Both the position numbers and the translations under genes were made by a program. This document shows, piece after piece, positions 1-6,470 of a stretch of DNA of 10,021 nucleotides (within the stretch, counting starts at the first letter, position 1; each line of letters begins with the position of its first letter). The DNA is from an uncultured Desulfobacterales bacterium (GTDB taxonomy: Bacteria; Desulfobacterota; Desulfobacteria; Desulfobacterales; JAFDCJ01). Location of the stretch: NCBI GenBank assembly GCA_945787595.1, contig CALZJV010000211.1, positions 1-10,021 on the forward strand, read 5' to 3'. The notes under the pieces are model-generated. The model searched no databases and was not told where the DNA came from. It saw nothing but the letters and a program-made list of their open reading frames with translations.

Positions 1-300
1 GACACCGTAGAAGGAATCCGAGCAGGCCCAGATAATGTCCGACTGCTTAACATGGCGACGTGCAGTTTCAATAAACCGTACAAGTCCGGCAGCCTTCAAA
101 GAACCTGCATTAATACTTTTCCATGACACCTTACCGTCCTTTAACCAGCCTTCATTTTTTTCTTGATAGCTTAAACATAGGCCTGTAACTCGATGTCCCA
201 TCCCGGCCAGGGCCAGCGGTATTTCTCGAAATCGTCCAAACTGATCGTCAATCAAGTCTTTATTCATATACTGGCGTTTGGTAACTACGAGTATTCTCAT
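1..300 (-). CDS. GT4-type glycosyltransferase, N-terminal part only (runs off the left edge)
   Basis: This is an open frame of exactly 100 codons from an ATG at 298-300 to the window edge. The product begins MRILVVTKRQYMNKDLIDDQ, followed by FGRFREIPLALAGMGHRVTG and then LCLSYQ. A first beta strand, then a long helix, then a 'GHxV' turn is the usual opening of the N-terminal Rossmann domain of GT-B (GT4/GT1) glycosyltransferases, which binds the acceptor. The donor-binding C-terminal half with the E-x7-E motif lies outside the window, so sugar specificity cannot be read. A good Shine-Dalgarno site (AAGGGAG, 310-316) sits 9 nt before the ATG and supports this start. A 126-nt gap separates it from the GT2 gene upstream, so it may have its own regulatory signals. 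It is probably a cytoplasmic or membrane-associated enzyme adding one sugar of the repeat unit. Confidence 0.8.
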   Translation of the reverse strand, partial: MRILVVTKRQYMNKDLIDDQFGRFREIPLALAGMGHRVTGLCLSYQEKNEGWLKDGKVSWKSINAGSLKAAGLVRFIETARRHVKQSDIIWACSDSFYGV

Positions 301-301
301 C

Positions 302-319
302 AAAAAGGGCTCCCTTTTT
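302..319 (-). promoter_or_regulatory. Perfect inverted repeat covering the Shine-Dalgarno site of the GT4 gene
   Basis: On the minus strand the sequence AAAAAGGGAGCCCTTTTT has two 8-base complementary arms around AG. As RNA it would fold with about seven pairs and a four-base loop. It contains the AAGGGAG ribosome binding site and ends 1 nt before the ATG. Folding would hide the ribosome binding site. Whether this is regulatory or chance cannot be decided from one sequence. Confidence 0.4.
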
Positions 320-426
320 ATCAGCCGGTTGTGCTCAAGATTGGTCTGTAAATATTAGCACCGGTTCAATACCGATTTATAGAAGATTATATTTCGGTGA
401 TTTCAAATAGTTTTGGAACGTATTTT

Positions 427-1221
427 CTAATCGAGCCCTTTCATAATAGGTTTTTTATCATTGGCATATGAAATCCGATATTTTTTATACGGCATATAAA
501 GCGATCTGAAAATAAACTGGACTATTCTCCAGCCTAGATTTCGCTCATTTCGCACTTGCACCAAACTTTCCTCCTTCAACCTCCTATAAACAAATTTTGA
601 AATACTGCCGACACCTGTTCCGCCCATCAGAGCGACGGGAAACTTGCCAAACTTAACCGTGCATTTATAGGCAAGTGCCCGGTAAAAAAAATCATAATCC
701 ATGCTGATTTTGAATTCATTTCGAAATTCTCCGATTCTATCAAATACGCGTTTATGAACAAAGCACCCCTGGTGTGGGAAGATAAATTTGAAATGATTCC
801 ACCATAGGTGGCGGATGGGATTTTTAGCGGTTTTTCCTTTAACCGGGTGGTCAAACACTATTGGGAAACTCATAATATCGACCGACTCATCCTTTAAATA
901 GGGAAAAACATTTGTCAGGATATCCGGATTGAGAAGCTTATCGTCGGCCTGAATCACCAAAATATATCGTCCACGTGCTCTTCGCAGTCCTTTGTTCAAG
1001 GCATCGGCAATTCCGTTATCCGGCTCTGATCTCCAGGTCAGGGGATAAGAATGGTCAAAAGTATGCAGGGTTTCCGTTGTATTATCCTGCGACCCCCCGT
1101 CAATGACAATATGTTCCAGGTTCCTGAAACTTTGACATTGGATGGATTCAAGAGTCTTTTGAATTGTTGATCCGCTGTTTAACGCAGCCGAAAGGATTGT
1201 AAAGAAAATATTTGCCATCAT
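427..1221 (-). CDS. GT2 family glycosyltransferase (WfgS-like)
   Basis: The 264-residue product is a single-domain GT-A fold enzyme of family GT2, which transfers a sugar from a nucleotide-sugar to a lipid-linked acceptor on the cytoplasmic face. Motifs in order are: an N-terminal strand FFTILSAALNSG (6-17); IDGGSQDNT (40-48), which binds nucleotide; SEPDNGIADALNKGL (65-79), typical of the WfgS-like subgroup; QADD (91-94) as the metal-binding DxD equivalent; HQGCFVHKRVFD (150-161) in the acceptor region; and MDYDFFYRAL (174-183), which carries the likely catalytic Asp. The C-terminal basic tail (210-264) could help membrane association. The length is normal for the subgroup. Two adjacent ATGs (1219-1221 and 1216-1218) are possible starts, and neither has a good Shine-Dalgarno site. 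A 48-nt gap separates it from the GT4 gene upstream. Acceptor and donor are unknown. Confidence 0.9.
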   Translation of the reverse strand: MMANIFFTILSAALNSGSTIQKTLESIQCQSFRNLEHIVIDGGSQDNTTETLHTFDHSYPLTWRSEPDNGIADALNKGLRRARGRYILVIQADDKLLNPDILTNVFPYLKDESVDIMSFPIVFDHPVKGKTAKNPIRHLWWNHFKFIFPHQGCFVHKRVFDRIGEFRNEFKISMDYDFFYRALAYKCTVKFGKFPVALMGGTGVGSISKFVYRRLKEESLVQVRNERNLGWRIVQFIFRSLYMPYKKYRISYANDKKPIMKGLD

Positions 1222-1269
1222 TTCACTATCTTGATAATTTACTCGAAGTTTTTTGCAGGAAGATGGATG

Positions 1270-2577
1270 TCAAAACGAGTCTTTTTGCGAATTACCCGGT
1301 CGAAACAATAGCTCTTCATATAATGCTTTATATTGTCTGGCGATACGATCAATGTTAAAAACATTTTCTGCCTTTTCTCTGGCATGCTGCGAAAGAGATC
1401 GACTATTTTGTGTTTCCTGAATTACCCAAAAGATCCCTTCGGCCAGATCTCTAATGTCTAATGGTTTGGCCAGGTAGCCATTGCTTCGGTGATCAATCAA
1501 CTCTGGCAGGCCACCGATATTAAATGCCACGCTCGGGATTCCGCAAGCCAGAGCTTCAATTACGGTATTCGGCAGGTTGTCTTCGGTTGACGGCGATACA
1601 AACACATCGCAGGCTGAATACACTGCCGGTAAACTTGCGTCGTTGATAAACTGGCCAAGTGCATGAACTTTAAATGGCAGCGAACGATCATCGAATTCTC
1701 TCCAGGAACCGTAAATAACAATTTCAGCGATATCTTCCATATGGGGGAAACCTTTTGCCACTTCTTTTAGAGCATCTTTCAGCAAATGACTGCCTTTCCT
1801 GACGACCTTAAATGCTTTGTCAGCACCGAATAGTATAAGAGATTTATCCTGAGGTAAGTTCAACATCTTCCGTGCCAACGACTTATCAACCGGTTTGAAG
1901 ATTTTAGTGTCAACGCCGGTTGGAATAATTTTTATACGGATATCGCGAAATAGCAAACTCCTTTTTGCGTATTGGGCAATCCACTTGCTGGGGCAAACTA
2001 CCATTAAAGATGAAAAATCCTGTGCCTTCCACCAGTTTTTTTTTCGGTTAAAGACCCAGCGGGAAAGATCATACTCCGAAGTGCTCCCAAGCTGAGGACA
2101 TTTGCCGCAATTTATTTCATAGCGATCACAGGTCCCTGAGTAATGGCAACCGCCCGTAAACGGCCACATGTCGGACAGTCGCCAGATGACGGGCTTTTTC
2201 AACTTTAAAAGTTTTCCTATTGTTTTAACTCCTAACAGTCCGTCACAAATCCAGTACAGGGTGACTGCGTCCGCCTCTCTGATCCTCCTGTGGCGCTCAA
2301 CCGGCCAGAAATTCAGCCAAGCCGGATGCCAGACGGCATCTTTGTAGCGATTTTTGTATAAAGTCAACAGCGATCTATCTAAATAGGGGAGGATTTTACT
2401 GATAATGTTTGTTAAAGGGTTTGTGTAGATCGGATCGACGGTACTATCATCGGTAAGCTTATTCTGGACCAGCATCCGGCCATCGATTCTTGCAGCGAGA
2501 ACGGATCGATGCAGCCGATATGCCGCCCGTCCGGCGCCGCCTTGTAAGTCGCTGACAGATAGGTGGACTATTTTCAT
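1270..2577 (-). CDS. GT4 family glycosyltransferase with Cys-rich insertion
   Basis: The 435-residue product is a GT-B enzyme of family GT4. The N-terminal domain opens MKIVHLSVSDLQGGAGRAAY, the variant of the glycine-rich loop seen in colanic-acid and capsule GT4 enzymes. A middle segment reads WRLSDMWPFTGGCHY (132-146) and is followed by more cysteines, giving C144, H145, C150, C157 and C160 with CGKCPQL, which looks like a small metal site or disulfide knot. The C-terminal donor domain has IIPTGVDTKIF (217-227), ILFGADK (248-254) and EDNLPNTVIEALACG (332-346), the retaining-GT4 acidic motif. It then reads PSVAFNIGGLPELI (348-361). Its ATG overlaps the TGA of the gene upstream (ATGA at 2574-2577). 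There is no strong Shine-Dalgarno site, which fits translational coupling. The protein is probably cytosolic and peripherally membrane-bound; the sugar added is unknown. Confidence 0.92.
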   Translation of the reverse strand: MKIVHLSVSDLQGGAGRAAYRLHRSVLAARIDGRMLVQNKLTDDSTVDPIYTNPLTNIISKILPYLDRSLLTLYKNRYKDAVWHPAWLNFWPVERHRRIREADAVTLYWICDGLLGVKTIGKLLKLKKPVIWRLSDMWPFTGGCHYSGTCDRYEINCGKCPQLGSTSEYDLSRWVFNRKKNWWKAQDFSSLMVVCPSKWIAQYAKRSLLFRDIRIKIIPTGVDTKIFKPVDKSLARKMLNLPQDKSLILFGADKAFKVVRKGSHLLKDALKEVAKGFPHMEDIAEIVIYGSWREFDDRSLPFKVHALGQFINDASLPAVYSACDVFVSPSTEDNLPNTVIEALACGIPSVAFNIGGLPELIDHRSNGYLAKPLDIRDLAEGIFWVIQETQNSRSLSQHAREKAENVFNIDRIARQYKALYEELLFRPGNSQKDSF

Positions 2578-3548
2578 TGTTTTTCTGCTTTCTCAGGCTT
2601 TGGGAGTGTCGCGTTGTCAGCACTTCTTGCGATTGGCGCAAAGTCCATATCACGGTTTTTGAGAAGTGCCTGTTTAATAGAGTTAAGTACACTGCGAGCC
2701 AGCGAAGCGACGTACCCAAAAGGGTGCTTAGCTAATTTTTTGGCGCCAACTCGCTGAAGGAAAAAAGACCGGTTCCATCTCTTCGAAAGCCTGCGTTGAA
2801 TATCCTGGCTGCTGATGTCAGCGTATTTTTCAAATGTCTTTCTAAGCTCGGAATTCGTGTAGTCGCACTGCGCGGATTTAATTTCCCCTTTAAATACTCG
2901 GTCGGCTCCGAGGCAGGCAAAACCGAGCCGTCTGTCTGATCTGGCTAAAAAATTATACCAGACGTTTCGCAGCAAACGCCACTGGTATCTGGATTGATAC
3001 CAGTCAAGGTCTTTCCGGTTCGATTGTATACTTTTGAAGGCACGATGAACGCCGAAATGAAAGGACTGAAAATCTGCCGGGTTCGGACAGTGAGAAACGA
3101 TTGGCGCCGGATTCTGCCAGTACTGACGCTTTATCCCGGGTATGACAGGATCTCGGTCTACGAAAAGCGTTTCCGAATCTGGAACCCATCGTGCACGATT
3201 TGAAAACGCATGCAATCCCATGATTAAAGAGTCAGAAAACCAATCGTGCAAAGCGATCTCGGCATGATCCAGCTCTGGTTCATCTAAAAACAAATTGACC
3301 ACTTTTGCGAGGGCGTCCTGGGAAATAAAAACCATATCGGCGTCAAGTTTTAAAAACAAATCATATTGATGCCGCTGCGCCATAAACTCCCGGTATAATC
3401 GATCGTGTGCTTCTTTGTTCGGGAGATGCGAGAAAATTCTATGCTTCCAGTTTTTGTATGTTTGTCGCTTTAAAGAATCTTTGCATTCAGCAAATTCGTT
3501 TTCCCCGGAAGATAGAGTACAGATCAGTATTTGCGGTCTATTATCCAT
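2574..3548 (-). CDS. Putative GT-A-type glycosyltransferase, family not assigned
   Basis: I take the start at the ATG at 3546-3548, giving 324 residues. It follows the TAA of the deacetylase by one base and has GGAG at 3559-3562, 10 nt away. A longer frame starting at 3584 would overlap the deacetylase by 35 nt and has less support. The product opens with a strand and loop ILICTLSSGENEFAECKDSL (7-26), then RQTYKNWKHRIF (28-39) as in GT2-like enzymes, and carries LKLDADMVF (66-74), a convincing DxD metal-binding motif. Later segments include HDWFSDSLIMGLHAF (101-115), SHCPNPADFQSFHFGVHRAF (152-171) and RLGFACLGADRVF (207-219). These resemble no family I can name with confidence. The C-terminal 90 residues are basic and low in motifs. 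Context and the DxD support a sugar transferase for the same glycan; the exact role is inferred. Confidence 0.72.
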   Translation of the reverse strand: MDNRPQILICTLSSGENEFAECKDSLKRQTYKNWKHRIFSHLPNKEAHDRLYREFMAQRHQYDLFLKLDADMVFISQDALAKVVNLFLDEPELDHAEIALHDWFSDSLIMGLHAFSNRARWVPDSETLFVDRDPVIPGIKRQYWQNPAPIVSHCPNPADFQSFHFGVHRAFKSIQSNRKDLDWYQSRYQWRLLRNVWYNFLARSDRRLGFACLGADRVFKGEIKSAQCDYTNSELRKTFEKYADISSQDIQRRLSKRWNRSFFLQRVGAKKLAKHPFGYVASLARSVLNSIKQALLKNRDMDFAPIARSADNATLPKPEKAEKQ

Positions 3549-3549
3549 G

Positions 3550-4407
3550 TTAGTTGTTCTCCGTAATGTGATTATGCAGATCAAGTCGTGGGATGGAAAA
3601 ACGATTACAAGCGGATAAGTTCATCGGTTTGGGATCAGTCGTAAAGGCGTATTTAAAACCGGCAAATCGGGTAAGCAATCGGATTATAGGGGAATGACCA
3701 CCATAAGGATAAGAGAAGCAATCTATGGAATGCCTGAGTATTTTTTCAATGCGAATTTTCGACAACCGGATCTCGTAATAAGCCTCAAGTAAGGAAATGG
3801 CCGGCAGAAATGGGTGGGTCCGGGTATGCGCTCCAATGGTAATCAGCGAATGCTGATCAAGCGCAATGATTTCCTGCCAGTTTAAAAAATCTGTATGCGT
3901 GCGCGGCTTGGGAGCGGTATGGTTAATGCTTCGCAATTGTTTCAAATATGCCTGTCGGGAAGCATTGTTTTTATTTTTCAGGGTTTGTCGGATAGTTTCA
4001 TATATTTCCTGCTGTCGAGTTGAATCGGTAACTGTATGCGTTTTCAGATCCGGTGTTTTTAATCGTTTAACGGCAGTGATAATGTCCGCCAATTCCCATT
4101 CAAAAGGAATGATTTCCCCGTCGATGAAGCCGGTTGATAGAAATAAAATAGAAGGGGTTTGAAATTTCTCTATTATGGGCAAAGCATTATCGATAAAGTC
4201 TTTGTATCCGTCATCAAATGTAAGAAGCAAACAATTCTTCTCATGTTTTTGGGGATTGTTAAAAGAACGTAGATTCAACCCGTGAAAATTCGTATGTGCC
4301 TTTAATATATCAATTAAACAGTTCTGACTGACATTCAGATATCCGTATGGCCCAACTTTCGGCTGTTGGTCGTCGGATATCCTGTGGCCCATGAAAACTT
4401 TAACCAT
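3550..4407 (-). CDS. Polysaccharide deacetylase family protein (NodB homology, CE4)
   Basis: The 285-residue product has the NodB fold, whose members remove N- or O-acetyl groups from sugars with a divalent metal. Visible motifs are: FMGHRISD (5-12), the equivalent of the MYHRV opening; LLTFDDGYKD (61-70), with D65 as likely catalytic base and D66 as metal ligand; GAHTRTHP (192-199), giving metal ligands H194 and H198; and CFSYPYGGHS (230-239), the motif-3 loop. All key residues are present, so it is probably active. There is no signal peptide, so it would act in the cytoplasm on a nucleotide-sugar or lipid-linked intermediate. The start ATG overlaps the sulfotransferase stop by 8 nt and has GGAGAG at 4412-4417, 4-6 nt away. 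Position between a sulfotransferase and glycosyltransferases suggests it prepares one sugar of the repeat unit, possibly a free amine. The substrate is not known. Confidence 0.9.
   Translation of the reverse strand: MVKVFMGHRISDDQQPKVGPYGYLNVSQNCLIDILKAHTNFHGLNLRSFNNPQKHEKNCLLLTFDDGYKDFIDNALPIIEKFQTPSILFLSTGFIDGEIIPFEWELADIITAVKRLKTPDLKTHTVTDSTRQQEIYETIRQTLKNKNNASRQAYLKQLRSINHTAPKPRTHTDFLNWQEIIALDQHSLITIGAHTRTHPFLPAISLLEAYYEIRLSKIRIEKILRHSIDCFSYPYGGHSPIIRLLTRFAGFKYAFTTDPKPMNLSACNRFSIPRLDLHNHITENN
3559..3562 (-). promoter_or_regulatory. Ribosome binding site that decides the start of the GT-A gene
   Basis: The minus strand reads CGGAGAACAACTAACATG. The GGAG lies inside the last codons of the deacetylase gene, 10 nt before the ATG at 3548. 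No comparable site precedes the longer alternative start at 3584. Confidence 0.65.
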
Positions 4408-5260
4408 TTCTCTCTCCGAATTTTATCCAGTGCTTCAAATCCAGACCCAATAACCCTTCCAGACGAATAATCTCCGGGTTATAAATATTTTTAAGTTCAT
4501 CTATAACGTCAGCCGGTACATCGGATAGTTTTTCAAAGTTGTTCCTGACTTCTTTGGCAATGCCATGATGGTGAAAAGTTGCCATAAGCCTGTAGACTGA
4601 ATTTAATAAACCCGTTTTTTCCAAGATGGGACGCAAGATACCTTTAACAATTCTGGACGATGCGAATTCAGCCGGCTTTGCAATGTTGATAGGGGTGTGT
4701 AAAAGCGAAGGTGTGAAATTGGTGTCAACTTCAATAAATTTCAACAGTTGCACTAAAAAGGCTTTTGGATCAAGGGTGAGCAAGTCAAATACCTGGCAAA
4801 GAATCTGTTCGCGGGGAAAATATTCAAGATACCGTTCTATATGGCGCGAATAAAAACCGGGCTCAATCCAGTTGGCGAACAGGTCATAATTTTCAAGAAC
4901 CTCTGGAAAACTGAAATTATATCTTCTCTTTTTCTTCTCGTGCCAGTAATGAGAAAACGCTCGTTCGATGGGATGACGCAAGCAGATAATGATTTTGGCC
5001 ATTGGATTCTCTCTGGCTATACGTTCTGGAGCAGCTATCGAGCGGATGTAAGAGTACGTCGGATCAATTAATTTTAGATTTTCCTCAAACCCTTTAAAGT
5101 GACTGGCGTACCATAGGCGGCCTTTATGATGATGCATGTCGAAGTAGTGTATTGAATCGGACACCGGGCAACCCATCTCAGGATGTTCTTGAAGGCAACG
5201 GTAAACCCATGTTGTTCCCGATTTCTGTGGGCCAATATGGAAAATATCAACAGGTTTCAT
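4400..5260 (-). CDS. Sulfotransferase domain protein (Sulfotransf_1-like)
   Basis: The product is 286 residues from the ATG at 5258-5260. An in-frame TTG at 5288-5290 would add ten residues, but neither start has a good Shine-Dalgarno site; I prefer the ATG because the conserved domain begins almost at once (MKPVDIFHIGPQKSGTTWVY). HIGPQKSGTTW (8-18) is the 5'-phosphosulfate-binding loop of PAPS-dependent sulfotransferases, with K13 the expected catalytic lysine. ICLRHPIERAFSHYWHE (92-108) is the 3'-phosphate-binding motif with R95 and S103. Later segments PGFYSRHIERYLEYFP and ILCQVFDLL match the usual C-terminal half of carbohydrate sulfotransferases. It would move sulfate from PAPS to a sugar hydroxyl or amine. 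It heads the tightly coupled block with deacetylase, GT-A and GT4; adjacency to a deacetylase recalls the deacetylase/N-sulfotransferase pairing in heparan synthesis, though N-sulfation is only a guess. Confidence 0.9.
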   Translation of the reverse strand: MKPVDIFHIGPQKSGTTWVYRCLQEHPEMGCPVSDSIHYFDMHHHKGRLWYASHFKGFEENLKLIDPTYSYIRSIAAPERIARENPMAKIIICLRHPIERAFSHYWHEKKKRRYNFSFPEVLENYDLFANWIEPGFYSRHIERYLEYFPREQILCQVFDLLTLDPKAFLVQLLKFIEVDTNFTPSLLHTPINIAKPAEFASSRIVKGILRPILEKTGLLNSVYRLMATFHHHGIAKEVRNNFEKLSDVPADVIDELKNIYNPEIIRLEGLLGLDLKHWIKFGERNG

Positions 5261-5329
5261 AGTTGCGACAAAATCCGAAACTGGCTGCAAATTGAGAACA
5301 TTTTTTTGTTAATATGATAGATGTCATCA

Positions 5330-6376
5330 CTATATCTTATCTCTTTTGCCTAAATGGCATCTTTCACCTTCCTGAACAGCGTTAAGTATTTGGAAAAAGC
5401 GCTTCCATTGCCGTTCTTTGAACGCATAAATCGCCAATCTTAGAAAAAACATCCACTTATTTAGGGTAAATACAATTTGTGAATCGGTCCAATAATGCCG
5501 TTGAAAATAGGTATTATTTCTCAGCAGGTAATATGTTTTCTGGAATTCAGAATCCCCGGACAGTAAATAAGAATATCCTTCTCTGATGCAAGATACGTTG
5601 TGCTCTGAAAGGTGAACGTCATGAACTTTGCTCTCAGGGATTAAATATATTCCTCCTCCCTGGCAGGTAAAGCGATAGGTAAACTCTCTATCATCCGAAT
5701 ATAGATAAAATCTTTCATCCGGATACCCGACCATGCCTAAAACGCTTTTATGAAAGAACAGCCCTCCCCAAGGCCCATATGGGATCTTAATTTTCCTTCT
5801 ATTTCCGGAGCAATTTTCTTTTTGGAATTTCCGCCGAATGTATCTAAAAACTTTGAGTGGGAAGTTCGACACGTGAAATCCTCTAAAACTCGATCGTCTT
5901 GGAAAGACTTGATCTACAGGGATTCCTTGCGCTATTTTTCTCCAATGAAGCCGACCTTCTTCTCTTAGTGAGAGCAATGCACCGGGTGTTTGATTGCCGG
6001 ATTCCATTATATTCATATAGATCCGGTAAAGAGGTGCTATTGCTTTTTCTTCAGGAACATTATCATCATCGAGTAGCCATATGAATTCACATTCCGGGCA
6101 ACATGCGGCGTACTCTATCCCGATTTTAAAGCCCCCAGCAGATCCTTGGTTTTCGTCTAAATATAGAACCTTTAATGCTTCCTTGGAATACTTTTCCAGA
6201 TATTTTAAAGCGTTTCGGCTTTGTGGGCTGGAAGCATTATCAACAATAATGACCTTACCCACCCCATTCGTCAACGCTGCATCAACCACCTGGCGTAAAA
6301 AACTATGTCGATCTCCATATGTAACAGTGACAACCCAGGTAGAATAAAAAGGTTTTATTTTTTCCTTCGTCTCCAT
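5330..6376 (-). CDS. GT2 family glycosyltransferase (galactofuranosyl/rhamnosyl-transferase-like)
   Basis: The 348-residue product is a GT-A enzyme. In order it shows VVTVTYGDRHSFLRQVVDA (15-33); KVIIVDNASSP (41-51); LDENQGSAGGFKIGI (73-87), the 'NxGxAGGF' motif common in rhamnosyl- and galactofuranosyl-transferases; FIWLLDDDNVP (98-108), the DxD metal site; and GPWGGLFFHKSVLGMVGYPD (201-220). FYLYSDDREFTYR (223-235) follows with the likely catalytic Asp, then VHDVH (251-255), whose histidine is a typical metal ligand. YYLLRNN (282-288) and a basic, aromatic C-terminus follow. The order matches GlfT/WsaF-type GT2 enzymes that use UDP-Galf or dTDP-rhamnose. No sugar synthesis gene is in the window to decide between them. 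It lies between the flippase (94-nt gap) and the first sulfotransferase (69-nt gap to the chosen ATG). The ATG at 6374-6376 has no clear Shine-Dalgarno site. Confidence 0.9.
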   Translation of the reverse strand: METKEKIKPFYSTWVVTVTYGDRHSFLRQVVDAALTNGVGKVIIVDNASSPQSRNALKYLEKYSKEALKVLYLDENQGSAGGFKIGIEYAACCPECEFIWLLDDDNVPEEKAIAPLYRIYMNIMESGNQTPGALLSLREEGRLHWRKIAQGIPVDQVFPRRSSFRGFHVSNFPLKVFRYIRRKFQKENCSGNRRKIKIPYGPWGGLFFHKSVLGMVGYPDERFYLYSDDREFTYRFTCQGGGIYLIPESKVHDVHLSEHNVSCIREGYSYLLSGDSEFQKTYYLLRNNTYFQRHYWTDSQIVFTLNKWMFFLRLAIYAFKERQWKRFFQILNAVQEGERCHLGKRDKI

Positions 6377-6418
6377 AAGGAATTGGCTCAGATTTATAAA
6401 TGTTGGTTTATGTCATAT

Positions 6419-6450
6419 GTAGCTGCAACTATAGTAAAAACAGCTACTAT
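6419..6450 (-). other. Two mutually exclusive hairpins between flippase and GT2 genes
   Basis: In the 94-nt gap, arms GTAGCTG (6441-6447 as read on minus) and CAGCTAC (6419-6425) pair around a 15-nt loop. Overlapping them, ATAGTA (6445-6450) and TACTAT (6431-6436) pair around 8 nt. The two stems share bases, so only one can form. No run of T follows, so it is not a normal rho-independent terminator. Confidence 0.4.
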
Positions 6451-6470
6451 CACCCCGAAAAGTGGGCCGC

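Noticed and set aside
2459..2719. Minus-strand frame of 86 codons across the GT4/GT-A junction
   Set aside because: It lies inside two well-supported genes in another frame, and its Arg/Ser-rich product has no recognisable motif.
3550..3584. Extended start of the GT-A gene at 3584, adding 12 residues
   Set aside because: It overlaps the deacetylase by 35 nt and has no good ribosome binding site, whereas the ATG at 3548 is preceded by GGAG at a workable distance and gives a natural N-terminus.
3866..4162. Plus-strand frame of 98 codons inside the deacetylase gene
   Set aside because: It is antisense to a gene with all its catalytic motifs intact; the product is compositionally odd and no ribosome binding site supports it.
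5261..5290. TTG start of the sulfotransferase adding ten residues
   Set aside because: No Shine-Dalgarno site precedes it and the conserved domain starts right after the ATG at 5260. It cannot be ruled out completely.
6081..6347. Plus-strand frame of 88 codons opposite the GT2 gene
   Set aside because: It is a shadow of a coding region with clear GT2 motifs; no signal for expression was found.
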